64,000 nt of DNA from Pantoea trifolii (GTDB lineage: Bacteria > Pseudomonadota > Gammaproteobacteria > Enterobacterales > Enterobacteriaceae). A program made the translations under genes and the position numbers. Below, one piece after another: positions 1 to 8,427 of the stretch. The stretch's first letter is position 1. Each line of letters opens with the position of its first letter. The stretch is taken from positions 248,001-312,000 of the forward strand of contig NZ_JANIET010000002.1 of assembly GCF_024506435.1 (NCBI RefSeq). The letters are read 5' to 3'. The notes beneath the pieces were generated by a model. The model was given only the letters and a program-made list of their open reading frames with translations, did no database searches and was not told the DNA's origin.

Positions 1-307
1 TGATTCTGTTCTGCCGCATAATTTTCGCTACCCTGTTTTTACTGCATACCTCCCCGATTTCTCGCAGGTCACTGTGGACCCGCCGGTATCCATAAACGCC
101 GCCACTCAGGGTATAAGAGTCGCGGATAAGCGTCAGCAGTCGCTGATTATCCTGCTCTCCAGTTGATACCGGGCAGTGGAGCCAGACGTAAAAACCGGAA
201 CGGGCAACCTTCAGAACCCGACACATCAGTGTGATCGACCAGACCTGACGGTGATCGTTGATGAAGCGGTACTTTAGTCGGGCTCCCTTGCAAAGTACCG
301 CGCCGCC
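1..307 (-). CDS. IS3-family transposase OrfB, N-terminal part (truncated by window edge)
   Basis: Translation of the minus strand in the -1 frame relative to OrfA gives a continuous reading through KYRFINDHRQVWSI, VARSGFYVWL and GGVYGYRRVHSDLRE, the usual N-terminal part of IS3-family OrfB ahead of the DDE catalytic core. There is no independent start codon with a ribosome site. As in other IS3 elements it is probably made as an OrfAB fusion by -1 slippage at the A-run near 307-313 on the minus strand. The catalytic residues lie outside the window, so activity cannot be judged. Confidence 0.75.
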
Positions 308-558
308 TTTTTCAGGATATCCCGCTCCTCCTCAGTTCGCTTGAGTTGCGCTTTCAACCGGAGGATCTCCGTCCGGGCATCCAGCAGATCCTGCGCCTGG
401 TGCCCGCTGGCATCAGGTTTTATAGAGCGGATCCATTTATAAAGGCTGTGTTGCGAGACGCCCAGGCGTTCAGATACGTCGGCGACGGAATAGCCCCGCT
501 CGGTGATCTGGCGGACTGCTTCTTCTTTAAACTCAGGGGTAAATCGTGGTGTGCCCAT
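274..558 (-). CDS. IS3-family transposase OrfA (94 aa)
   Basis: The protein begins MGTPRFTPEFKEEAVRQI, typical of the IS3-family OrfA HTH_Tnp_1 domain. A helix-turn-helix lies at about residues 20-45 (YSVADVSERLGVSQHSLYKW). The C-terminal part (residues 60-88) is a heptad-type leucine zipper ending ERDILKKAARYF. In this family OrfA binds the terminal repeats and regulates transposition, while the OrfAB fusion is the transposase. The start is followed upstream by the tandem 40-bp terminal sequence and a purine-rich site (GGAGGAG) just before the ATG. The gene looks intact. Confidence 0.88.
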   Translation of the reverse strand: MGTPRFTPEFKEEAVRQITERGYSVADVSERLGVSQHSLYKWIRSIKPDASGHQAQDLLDARTEILRLKAQLKRTEEERDILKKAARYFAREPD

Positions 559-576
559 AGACTCCTCCTATGCTCA

Positions 577-656
577 AAATATAGGGCAGATTTGTCTATG
601 GGCTCGGGGTCACTCCAAATATAGGGCAGATTTGTCTATGGGCTCGGGGTCACTCC
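577..656. repeat. 40-bp tandem duplication of an IS end
   Basis: Two directly adjacent, identical 40-bp units cover the tip of the IS3-family element, each running from AAATATAGGGCAG to GGGTCACTCC. Such an end duplication can arise from replication slippage or an aberrant transposition event. It gives the element two alternative ends. Confidence 0.9.
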
Positions 657-683
657 AATAAGCGAAGACCCTACGTTCCTAGC

Positions 684-893
684 CTAAAGTGGATGTCTGC
701 GCTTCCACTCAGCAACCACTTCACCCAGATTTTTTGGTACGTCATTTCGTATCCAGGACTAAAACTCCCGATCAAAACGGAAATCTGAACCGCACTCATC
801 CATCATGAAACGGCGAACGTTTTGTGTATTTTTATAATTTTTATCCACGATTGTAGAACGTGTTAATGAAGAACTATGCCAGTCGATGTTCAC
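684..893 (-). pseudogene. DUF6434-like small protein gene with an in-frame amber stop
   Basis: Read on the minus strand from a GTG at 893 with a good AGGAG site 7 nt upstream, the frame gives about 69 residues including IDWHSSSLTR, YKNTQNVRRFM and SDFRFDREF, then a TAG at 761-759, then SWIRNDVPKNLGEVVAEWKR to a TAG at 684. The DWH..L.TDxYKNTQNVRRF pattern resembles what I recall of the DUF6434 domain. Both halves stay in one frame, so a single base change (or sequencing error) separates this from an intact gene. It was too short and broken to appear as one open frame. Confidence 0.6.
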
Positions 894-995
894 TTATGGG
901 CTCCTGTTTTAAACAAACGATAGCAGCGTTTAAATTTAACACACTGAATTTGAAATACCCGCAGCTACACAAAACTGCCCAATGCATGGACGAAA

Positions 996-1020
996 GGGCT
1001 GCTGTGAGCGATTAGCAGAC
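996..1020 (-). repeat. Copy of the 24-nt palindrome family (minus orientation)
   Basis: Read on the minus strand this is GTCTGCT, ten bases containing TCGCTCAC, then AGCAGCC. It fits the GTCNGCT-N10-AGCRGAC architecture repeated between the genes of the first 9.6 kb. It lies between the DUF6434-like pseudogene and the P-loop gene. Confidence 0.7.
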
Positions 1021-1132
1021 AGGTTTAATGATCTTCACTGTAAATTGAAGGTAGCTGGTTATGAAATTTTGCGAGTTACCGCTCTAATGAATGATAGGCT
1101 CTAGTCGGAAGCATGATAATATATTGAAAATG

Positions 1133-1675
1133 CTATGAAATATCCCAGCTTCGATAGCAGGCATTAATATCGCGAGGTAATGACAACATCAACTTTGGAA
1201 TGGTTGCCTGCTCGAAAATTTTCCTGTGGAGAAGGCGGTTTTTAGGCGCAATACGCACAATGTATTTAAGCATTTCCCATGTCACATTCTCCCTTCGGGT
1301 AGTGATACCACCGATCCTGGGCTTTGACGAATAACATCGCCGAATATAGCGTTGCAATGCAATTGCTACCGGCACATCAAGCAGTATCAACCCTGTAGCA
1401 CGTTCAAGCCGGGAAGAAATACACTTTGTGTAATTGCCCTCTATTATCCATCTTTCTCCACTAACAGCCTCTTCATGTAACCGATAAAAATCTTCTGGTA
1501 CACGGGGAACCCATTTTGTATCAGGTAAATGATGCAACTGGTCCAGATGAATTAAAGGGAATGACGTCTTAGAAGCAATTGCTTTTGCCAGTGTGGATTT
1601 ACCGCTATTTGATGGCCCCATGATGCATATGCGTGGGCCAAGATCATCTAATGATAAAGTATTCACCCATATCAC
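1133..1675 (-). CDS. P-loop nucleoside kinase-like ATPase (FlaR/adenylate-kinase-like)
   Basis: This 180-aa protein has a Walker A motif at residues 20-27 (GPSNSGKST) directly after a short beta-strand (RICIMG). It continues with LIHLDQLHHLPDTKW and ERWIIEGNY, the pattern of small adenylate-kinase-like or shikimate-kinase-like P-loop proteins often annotated as DNA topology modulation protein FlaR or AAA family ATPase. Basic residues at 110-125 (RYIRRCYSSKPR) resemble the lid region. The substrate is unknown; phosphorylation of a small molecule is the family inference. It stands alone between palindrome copies at 996 and 1794 in AT-rich DNA. Confidence 0.75.
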   Translation of the reverse strand: MIWVNTLSLDDLGPRICIMGPSNSGKSTLAKAIASKTSFPLIHLDQLHHLPDTKWVPRVPEDFYRLHEEAVSGERWIIEGNYTKCISSRLERATGLILLDVPVAIALQRYIRRCYSSKPRIGGITTRRENVTWEMLKYIVRIAPKNRLLHRKIFEQATIPKLMLSLPRDINACYRSWDIS

Positions 1676-2228
1676 CTAAAAGTTCAACTAATTCAGAAGA
1701 TAACAAAAATACATTAACATCTAATGTAACTACAATGCTTCCTGGCAAAACGGTGGTTCGCTACTGTGTAATTAATACTACGCGGAATTAGCAACGTCCG
1801 CTTGTGGCATACTGCGGACGTAATGTTTCATCATAATTCCGATTCAAAGCAATTAGGGCGGCCGAGCAGTGCGCTGCCGGCCTTCTTAATGACGCCCTAG
1901 CGTCATGGAGGCGCCAGATGACGCGATATATAACTCCGATGGTAAACAGCGCCGTACGCCCGGCGTAGCCGGTTGATGACCCATAAAGCCTGCCAGTCCA
2001 TCCCCCTCCCTTGTATCTAACATTATGTGGTGATTAGCTATCATCACACGAAGCGGAGTGAGCCGGGCCCCTCCCTGAGGACAGTCTGAATTACTGATCC
2101 TGCCTGACAGCTTGCGGCCCTGCGTTTCACCTCACACGCCAGCACATTTTGTTGAACGGTTACCGGGAGCATGACTCCGAATGTACAAGGCGAACAGGCG
2201 TGACGGTCAATGTGAGAGGAGAAGGAAA
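1676..2228. other. Gene-free structured stretch upstream of an IS110 remnant
   Basis: No credible gene was seen. The stretch holds one palindrome copy (1794-1821). It then turns GC-rich from about 1858, with successive short hairpins (GGCCGAGCAG/CTGCCGGCC near 1860, GACGC/GCGTC near 1889-1904). It ends in a GAGGAGAAGG ribosome-site-like sequence just before the IS110-like reading frame. In IS110-family elements the non-coding left end carries the bridge RNA gene, so part of this stretch may be a decayed IS110 left end. Confidence 0.4.
1794..1821. repeat. Copy of the 24-nt palindrome family
   Basis: Perfect 8-bp arms ACGTCCGC and GCGGACGT surround a 12-nt centre. The inner 24 nt (1796-1819) match the 7-10-7 architecture GTCCGCT-N10-TGCGGAC of the local repeat family. 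There is no T-tract, so it is not an obvious terminator. Confidence 0.75.
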
Positions 2229-2444
2229 ATGTTTCCTGTAGGTATACGACCTTTGCATCCTCTATGATGGCATAAAGGGTCGTATACGGACCAAAAAGAA
2301 AAAAATGACAGTAGTGCTGCAGCTAATATCATCCGCTGGCTTCGAATGCAGCACTGTGGCTTGGAGGACGTTCACCTTATTATGGAAGCAACCGGTGTTT
2401 ATCACGAACGGTTAGCTCTTTCGCTGCATGAAGCTGGCGCATAA
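2229..2444 (+). pseudogene. IS110-family transposase, degenerate N-terminal fragment
   Basis: The frame opens MFPVGI after a GAGGAG-type site. After a small deletion a second frame reads YDLCILYDGIKGRIRTKKK, and after an A-run the first frame resumes with NDSSAAANIIRWLRMQHCG and MEATGVYHERLALSLHEAGA before a stop at 2442. The MEATGVYHE..AL.LH.AG segment is the conserved N-terminal RuvC-like part of IS110/IS1111 transposases. At least one frameshift, an internal deletion and loss of the rest of the gene make it a relic. The lipoprotein gene starts only 43 bp downstream, so the junction is probably a recombination scar. Confidence 0.65.
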
Positions 2445-2487
2445 TTTAACAGTATCGCTCAACGGTATAAACCTAAAGGGTCGCGTT

Positions 2488-2865
2488 ATGCTGAGAACAA
2501 ACAATAAAAAGATATTAACCCTTATATTCCCCTTACTCTTCGCTCAATTACTGAGCGGGTGCTCACTGACTCGAGTTTCTGAAAAATCGCATGCCAGAGA
2601 AGTTGAGAGCCTAAATGTTATCGGAATGAGCTTGGTTGCGGCGAAAGAAAAGTTAAGTAAAAAAGGATTTGATTGCAGCGATTATCCTGAGACCAATAGG
2701 GTGCAAACCCAATCTGGCGCACGCACTTTAATACAGCTTGATTGTAGCAAACGAAGCTTAGAACTGATTTGTCCGCAGATACGCTATGCGGTACTCAATG
2801 CCGACCCCCAAAGCTTCAAAGTGGTATTAGTGGGAAAACGCATAACTCAACAAGCATGTTTTTGA
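2488..2865 (+). CDS. Small putative lipoprotein, function unknown (125 aa)
   Basis: The ATG at 2488 is preceded by AAAGGG at a workable distance and starts a clean lipoprotein signal: positively charged MLRTNNKK, a hydrophobic core ILTLIFPLLFAQ, and the lipobox LSGC. Starting further upstream would put 20 unlikely residues in front of this signal. The mature part has about four further cysteines and a basic C-terminus and matches no family I recognise. It follows directly on the IS110 relic. Envelope localisation is inferred from the lipobox only. Confidence 0.7.
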   Translation: MLRTNNKKILTLIFPLLFAQLLSGCSLTRVSEKSHAREVESLNVIGMSLVAAKEKLSKKGFDCSDYPETNRVQTQSGARTLIQLDCSKRSLELICPQIRYAVLNADPQSFKVVLVGKRITQQACF

Positions 2866-3036
2866 TGATTAATGTTCCTACGTTAAGCCTGTTTCTTAAA
2901 GAGACATGACAGGCAACTTTGAGCGCAATGCGGACATTGCCAGAAGCATTTTATGAGAATTATCAGGGAGCAGGTCGATCTTGGCATGTTATGTTAAGCA
3001 ACATATTAGTGAAAATCTAAACAGGATGTCATTCCA

Positions 3037-3243
3037 GTGAATGTAAACAGTTGCCAGACCTGCGGCCAACCGATGAGCAAAACACCAGAAACTATGAATT
3101 TTGACTGTGGCGGCGATTGTTTTTATTGCATGGCTCGCCATGGTGATCCAGACGCAATTGAGGCTATTGAGAGACTTACTGGCAAAAAAGTTAATGTCTG
3201 GGGAAGTTTATATAGTTCAAGTGAGACTAAGGGACGGTCATGA
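3037..3243 (+). CDS. Cys-rich mini-protein, zinc-ribbon-like (68 aa)
   Basis: The gene starts at GTG 3037 with AGGA about 10 nt upstream. The protein carries CQTCGQPM near the N-terminus and CGGDCFYC at residues 24-31. Two CxxC-type knuckles in so small a protein suggest zinc binding. The family is not one I can name. The stop overlaps the ATG of a 25-codon frame (3240-3317) by four bases (ATGA), which suggests the gene was once the first of a coupled pair. Confidence 0.6.
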   Translation: MNVNSCQTCGQPMSKTPETMNFDCGGDCFYCMARHGDPDAIEAIERLTGKKVNVWGSLYSSSETKGRS

Positions 3244-3317
3244 GCGAAAAGCGGAAGCCAATTCGATACTACGATCAAAGTTATCCTGCTGGACGTTTAA
3301 CGATTTTGTCCAGCTAA
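3240..3317 (+). CDS. Very short frame overlapping the Cys-rich gene; probably a truncated partner
   Basis: The ATGA overlap with the preceding stop gives a 25-residue frame starting MSEKRKPIRYYDQSYP and ending LTILSS. Stop-start coupling is a typical arrangement for partner genes, but the product is too short to be a known family. It ends close to the convergent DUF6678-type gene, so it may be a fragment left after a deletion. Low confidence that it is expressed as a functional protein. Confidence 0.3.
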   Translation: MSEKRKPIRYYDQSYPAGRLTILSS

Positions 3318-3628
3318 AGATAATTCACATTACTGAATGAATCTGCGTACCCAAAAATTCTATAACCGGTTGCAGTCTCCATTCCAGGTAGATGAATAGT
3401 CCGAAGAATAGCGCCAACTGAAGCGTGCTGATCAGCTGAATTTGTTATCACATCAAGATAGTAGATGTCTAAATAGCCGCCCTCGCTGAAATGATAAAAC
3501 CACTCGCCATCAACTGCAGTTTCATAGCCATTGATATAAGTGATTTTCCATATAGGAGGCGATTTCATAGTGACCATTGCCAGCCTGATCTCATCCCATT
3601 TTGTGTTATTCATGCAGCTATAGCGCAT
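3314..3628 (-). CDS. DUF6678-family protein (104 aa)
   Basis: The protein contains KWDEIRLAM, a central DGEWFYHFSEGGYLDIYYLDV and a C-terminal ILRTIHLPG with YRIFGY. This layout is that of small DUF6678 proteins often found among immunity-like single genes of enterobacteria. The start at 3628 has AGGAGG nine bases upstream, which favours it over the internal ATG at 3613. Function unknown. It converges with the tiny frame at 3240-3317, and the next feature on its upstream side is the palindrome that received the IS30-family element. Confidence 0.65.
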   Translation of the reverse strand: MRYSCMNNTKWDEIRLAMVTMKSPPIWKITYINGYETAVDGEWFYHFSEGGYLDIYYLDVITNSADQHASVGAILRTIHLPGMETATGYRIFGYADSFSNVNYL

Positions 3629-3699
3629 TCAATTAAACCTCCTAAGAGCAGCTTCGTACAAGTTAGCACACCTTGCTTTTAACAACGTCCGCTATTGGC

Positions 3700-4921
3700 T
3701 GTGAGTTCAACTGATGGACGCAACACATTGGTTAAAACGCTCTGCGGGTGATTCATAGTCTAGCGTTTTTCTCGGTCTTTCGTTGAGCTGTCTGGCAACG
3801 CTGTTTAGTCTTTCTTGGCTGTGAACCGATAGGTCAGTTCCTTTTGGAAAATACTGCCTAAGCAATCTGTTTGTATTTTCATTGGAGCCGCGTTGCCAGG
3901 GGGAGTGGGGATCGCAGAAGTAAACCTGGATATCTGTGGCTACAGTAAACCGGGTGTGGTTAGTCATTTCAGCACCCTGGTCCCATGTTAATGTTTTATA
4001 AAGCTCAGCAGGTAATTCCCGGGCTTGTTTGATGAGTGCAGATATAACCGTTATGGTCTTGTTGTCCCTGATCCTGGCCAGCATAACAAAACGGGAATGA
4101 CGTTCTACGAGGGTGACGATATAGGAGTTTTTAGAGCCCTGGATCAGGTCACCTTCCCAGTGACCTGGTATGGCTCTGTCGGCGGCTTCAGGTGGCCTTT
4201 CGCTGATAAAGATCGTATTCGGGATTGACCCTAATCCTTTCCCTTTAAGCGATGATGTTCTGGATCTACGCACGACTCTTCCGCTTCTGAGGCATTGCTG
4301 CAGTTCTTTTTTTAATGCCCCCCGGGTTTGTATAAAAAGCGTTTTATATATCGTTTCGTGTGACACATGCATTTCCTGATTATCCGGATAACAGCGTTTC
4401 AGCCAACCGGTGATTTGTTCCGGCGACCAGTCCTGATACATCTTCTCTGCGATGATTTTACACAGTGTGGGTCTTTCAATTAGCTTGCAAGGTTTTAGTC
4501 TCAGAGCATTTTCCCACGCAGCAGTATCCGCTTTTGATGCACGGTATTGTTTTGCACCACCGTGCCTCTTGATCTCCCGGCTAATCGTTGAGGGGGCTCT
4601 CGAGAGTTTGTTTGCGATCGCCCTGATGCTGATTTTTGCTACCAGCGCTCTGGATATTTCCTCTCTTTCATAAAGTGAAAGCGCTAACGGATGACGCTTT
4701 CGGACAGGGGGGCGGTATCCACCAGTCTGGTGGATAGTGGGCATAATAGAAGAATGATATCTGTCGAACATTCTGGCGATATCATGCAAGGAATCCCCTT
4801 GCTTATATCTGTCCCAGATAATCGCTTTCTGTTCCGGCGTGTAGTTAATACGCGTTCTTCGTTTCATGGCAACGTCCCCCTTCGATTAAGGATAGCGTTG
4901 CATCGACCCATTGAACTCACA
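3700..4921 (-). mobile_element. Complete IS30-family insertion sequence (1,222 bp)
   Basis: The inverted ends read TGTGAGTTCAACTGATGGAC (plus strand at 3700) and TGTGAGTTCAATGGGTCGAT (minus strand at 4921). A 2-bp target duplication GC flanks it at 3698-3699 and 4922-4923, as expected for IS30. One intact transposase gene fills the element on the minus strand. A diverged end of the same family lies at 9529-9571. Confidence 0.9.
3707..4867 (-). CDS. IS30-family transposase (386 aa)
   Basis: The protein is full length for IS30-family transposases. It has N-terminal DNA-binding helices (INYTPEQKAIIWDRYKQGDS and ISIRAIANKLSRAPSTISREI) and a DDE integrase core. The catalytic acids are visible in GHWEGDLI, in LTWDQGAEM and in SPWQRGSNENTNRLLRQYFPKGTD. 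The C-terminal region ends ERFNQCVASIS. IS30 transposases are known to prefer palindromic targets and to act on joined ends. Here the element sits inside an inverted repeat. No frameshift or stop was seen, so it is probably functional. Confidence 0.93.
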   Translation of the reverse strand: MKRRTRINYTPEQKAIIWDRYKQGDSLHDIARMFDRYHSSIMPTIHQTGGYRPPVRKRHPLALSLYEREEISRALVAKISIRAIANKLSRAPSTISREIKRHGGAKQYRASKADTAAWENALRLKPCKLIERPTLCKIIAEKMYQDWSPEQITGWLKRCYPDNQEMHVSHETIYKTLFIQTRGALKKELQQCLRSGRVVRRSRTSSLKGKGLGSIPNTIFISERPPEAADRAIPGHWEGDLIQGSKNSYIVTLVERHSRFVMLARIRDNKTITVISALIKQARELPAELYKTLTWDQGAEMTNHTRFTVATDIQVYFCDPHSPWQRGSNENTNRLLRQYFPKGTDLSVHSQERLNSVARQLNERPRKTLDYESPAERFNQCVASIS

Positions 4922-4947
4922 GCTCATAGCGGAACTCACTATGCAGA

Positions 4948-4977
4948 CATGTCCGCTCGGTGCTAAAGACGGACATG
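4948..4977. repeat. Copy of the 24-nt palindrome family
   Basis: Perfect 8-bp arms CATGTCCG and CGGACATG lie 14 bases apart. The inner part fits GTCCGCT-N10-GACGGAC. It follows the IS30 element by 26 bp, so two palindrome copies were originally close together here. Confidence 0.7.
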
Positions 4978-5059
4978 ACATGCAGAAGTCTGAGCAAATC
5001 CGAACAGAATGAACGTGAAATTCGATCAGGGTGATAGATAGCTTTACTCGAAGATATAG

Positions 5060-5371
5060 CTAGAGCTGTGAAGTAGTTTCTACCTCATGCTGGAAAACGT
5101 AAGGGTCGGAAAGTAGTTCAAACTTCGCGTCATCATGGTATTTGACCGCAATATGATAATTTTCTCCCGCGAAGGCCTTTACCGCCTCAAGATCCTGCCA
5201 GTAGGTGGCAAGGAAATAATGCTCCCAACCGTCCTGTGTTTCCCTTTTCACGAATGCGCCTCTGTTTCCCTCTACACTTCTTGAATGCCTCACACCGGTT
5301 TTCTCAAGATGCTTTGCAAAACCCTCAGCGTGTTTAAGCGGAACACAGCCATGCCACGTTCTGACGATCAT
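5060..5371 (-). CDS. Antibiotic biosynthesis monooxygenase (ABM) domain protein (103 aa)
   Basis: The short ferredoxin-like ABM fold is suggested by the opening MIVRTWHGCVPLKHAEGFAKHLEKTGV, the central strand HYFLATYWQDLEAVKAFAGENYHIAV and the ending HDDAKFELLSDPYVFQHEV. Members act as small cofactor-free monooxygenases or heme/quinol-binding proteins, and the substrate cannot be inferred. The gene is monocistronic in the accessory strip. Confidence 0.8.
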   Translation of the reverse strand: MIVRTWHGCVPLKHAEGFAKHLEKTGVRHSRSVEGNRGAFVKRETQDGWEHYFLATYWQDLEAVKAFAGENYHIAVKYHDDAKFELLSDPYVFQHEVETTSQL

Positions 5372-5517
5372 TTCTCTTACCTCACTTTTGTTTTATGAAA
5401 ATAAAACATAGCAAATCTCTAGTGAGGCAGTAAGCATCCTGAGAATCTTCAGCGGTTCACTGAAGCACTTTTATGTTAGAAGAGAGCATCCGGTAGGATC
5501 ACTTGAGGATAAGCAGA

Positions 5518-5874
5518 ATGCTTCTGGAAAAGCTCAGGTTGCTGGAATGCAGCCTTCACGATGACAGGCGAAACGATCGGGAGTGGCTTGAGCGGCTTCT
5601 CCACCCTGAACTCCTGGAAATCACAAGGTCAGGCGTGATGGTTGATCGTGCAGAGACGATCACGTCGCTATTAAACGAGAAAACTGCATCACCTATTATC
5701 AGCAGTAATTTCCGACTCACCGAAATGGGGGTAGGCTGCGCCATGCTTCACTACCGGACGTCTTATGATGACGGCAGTCGTCCTGCATTGCGTTCTTCCT
5801 GCTGGCTGTATTCGGATAAAGGACACTGGACTCTGGTTTTTCACCAGGGAACGCCAGCTGAAGACACTGCTTAG
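5518..5874 (+). CDS. NTF2-like / DUF4440-type protein (118 aa)
   Basis: The ATG at 5518 is preceded by GAGG about ten bases upstream and is preferred over a TTG five codons earlier that overlaps this site. The protein has the layout of small SnoaL/NTF2-like proteins: an N-terminal helix pair with LLHPELLEITRSGVMVDRAETI, then strands including MLHYRTSYDDG and a C-terminal strand HWTLVFHQGTPAED. Such proteins bind or turn over small ligands and the specific role is unknown. It ends just before the terminator shared with the convergent DUF1471 gene. Confidence 0.75.
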   Translation: MLLEKLRLLECSLHDDRRNDREWLERLLHPELLEITRSGVMVDRAETITSLLNEKTASPIISSNFRLTEMGVGCAMLHYRTSYDDGSRPALRSSCWLYSDKGHWTLVFHQGTPAEDTA

Positions 5875-5924
5875 GTTCGCTGCTGAGATGTTCTGTTCAA
5901 TGTGCCTGTATAAGGGTTCAGATA

Positions 5925-5953
5925 CAAAAAAGGCCGCCCGTGGGCGACCTTTC
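5925..5953. terminator. Rho-independent terminator (bidirectional)
   Basis: The stem AGGCCGCCC/GGGCGACCT around a short loop is flanked by an A-run on the plus strand and a T-run on the minus strand. It lies between the convergent NTF2-like and DUF1471 genes and can serve both, most clearly the minus-strand gene. Confidence 0.75.
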
Positions 5954-5979
5954 CTGGCACTTCCTTTTGCGACCATCCG

Positions 5980-6195
5980 TTATTTGTATAGCTCAGCGGT
6001 CATGTGAACGACGTTGCCGTTGCTGGCCTCAATGATTTTGTACTGCGCGCCCTGCTGCTGGGCCTGCGCGGCGATTTTGGCCTCGGCACCGTCCATAGTC
6101 AGGGACGTTGCGGTAACGCTCTGCGCGAAGCTGGCTGCTGACATCAGTGAAAGAGCTGCAACGGCGGCGATAGACATAGCTTTGATAGTTTTCAT
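5980..6195 (-). CDS. DUF1471 (YdgH/BhsA/McbA-like) periplasmic protein (71 aa)
   Basis: A signal peptide (MKTIKAMSIAAVAALSLMSAASFAQ) precedes a single small domain with SVTATSLTMDGAEAKIAAQAQQQGAQYKII and a C-terminal strand HMTAELY. This is the BhsA/McbA/YdgH fold of about 50 mature residues. Relatives are stress- or biofilm-induced periplasmic proteins. A purine-rich AAGGATAAAGAC precedes the ATG. A terminator lies just downstream. Confidence 0.88.
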   Translation of the reverse strand: MKTIKAMSIAAVAALSLMSAASFAQSVTATSLTMDGAEAKIAAQAQQQGAQYKIIEASNGNVVHMTAELYK

Positions 6196-6399
6196 GGTCT
6201 TTATCCTTGGTTTTTATGGTTGAAAGCGTGTTTGCTTTCGATGAGATAATGATAACCAAGGTTACTATTAGCACATTAACAATAAGTGCTGATATTGTGA
6301 TCGTGCTAACTATCAAGGCAATAGGTGTACTCGATGAATGGTTCGGCGCTGGGTTATTATGTTTAATGCGGAGAACATCCCTGTAGCTATCATTTTGAC

Positions 6400-6462
6400 G
6401 TCTGCTATTCGCTCACAGTGGACCTTCAGGTCTGTCAGATAACCGCTTCGTGCCAGAAGCGG
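6400..6462. repeat. Two copies of the palindrome family
   Basis: The first copy (6400-6423) is GTCTGCT, a centre with TTCGCTCAC, then AGTGGAC. The second (6443-6462) has perfect 7-bp arms CCGCTTC and GAAGCGG around GTGCCA. Both lie between the DUF1471 gene and the 3' part of the cupin gene. Confidence 0.65.
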
Positions 6463-6728
6463 ACTGGCAAATACTCGCGAGCTGTCAGTAGGGTGAAGGA
6501 AGGTCAGAACGATCCCCTCGTGTTGTCGGATGCGAAATTACAATAAACTCTACGGGAGACCCAGTGTCATTTCTGGCTTGATGCTTTGAACCCGGTGGGA
6601 TTTCCAGGCCCTGCAGAGCCTTAATATTATGAATTTCTCCTTCCAACTCCATGGAATGTAGTGGTTTACTGAATTTGGCCACCTGAACAGAGGTGATATG
6701 CTCACCTCAGAACAACACAGGTGTCCGA

Positions 6729-7897
<1,169 letters not shown>

Positions 7898-8084
7898 CCA
7901 CTACAGAAAGAATGCCAGTAATAACAAAGAAAAACTGCCTTGAAACGGAGTGAAAGTGTCGTTTTTCAAAAGTGCCTGGCGGCATTTGTTCATGAATAAC
8001 CAGCATGTCCGGGCGGTTTAACAGATACCAACCGTCGCAATCGTCGCCCCAGACATAATGCTCTGCATTATCCTTTGAAATCAT

Positions 8085-8427
8085 TATCCTTCTCCTCTAT
8101 ACCTGTGTGCGTCTCTCTATACCTTAAGAAGGTTATACCGAGAGATTCTTTAGATTCACAATAGGTTATGCTTTTTGTTAATTCCTTTAAGTCCCGAACT
8201 GCATCATTCAACCTATCTGGCCGTCATGAATGAAATGTTATAGCAGTGTCCAGGCAGGACCGTAACGTCCGTTCTTCGCTCATTGCAGACCGTGCAGCGC
8301 ACAGGTCAGCTTCGCGTCAATAGCGGACATTTTGTAAGCTCTCCTGGATAAATTGAGAATATGATCATGTGTAAACTTGAGCTGAATTTTAACGCTCAAG
8401 AAAAAAACTTCAGCGGAGAACATCTAA
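8085..8427. other. Gene-free stretch with palindrome copies
   Basis: The stretch separates the divergent cupin and VOC genes. It contains two 24-nt palindrome copies (8267-8290 and 8305-8328) about 14 bp apart. No open frame with a ribosome site was seen. Confidence 0.6.
8267..8328. repeat. Pair of 24-nt palindrome copies
   Basis: Copy one is GTCCGTT, centre CTTCGCTCAT, then TGCAGAC. Copy two is GTCAGCT, centre TCGCGTCAAT, then AGCGGAC. Both are exactly 24 nt with imperfect arms. Confidence 0.7.

Larger units (their letters stand above)
1..657 (-). mobile_element. IS3-family insertion sequence, right part only (runs off the window)
   Basis: The element is read on the minus strand. It contains a complete orfA (558 to 274) and the 5' part of orfB, which runs off the left edge. 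The outer end is taken as position 657, where the minus strand begins TGGAGTGACC. The terminal 40 bp occur twice in direct tandem (577-616 and 617-656), so the exact inverted-repeat boundary is ambiguous. The family assignment comes from the OrfA helix-turn-helix plus leucine-zipper pattern and from the OrfB integrase-type sequence. The subgroup was not determined. Confidence 0.85.
3688..4933. repeat. 24-nt palindrome copy split by the IS30-family element
   Basis: The left arm TCCGCTAT (3688-3695) and the right arm ATAGCGGA (4926-4933) are perfect inverted complements. Removing the IS and one copy of the GC target duplication rejoins them around a 6-nt loop (TGGCTC). The insertion is therefore in the loop of the palindrome. 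Confidence 0.8.
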
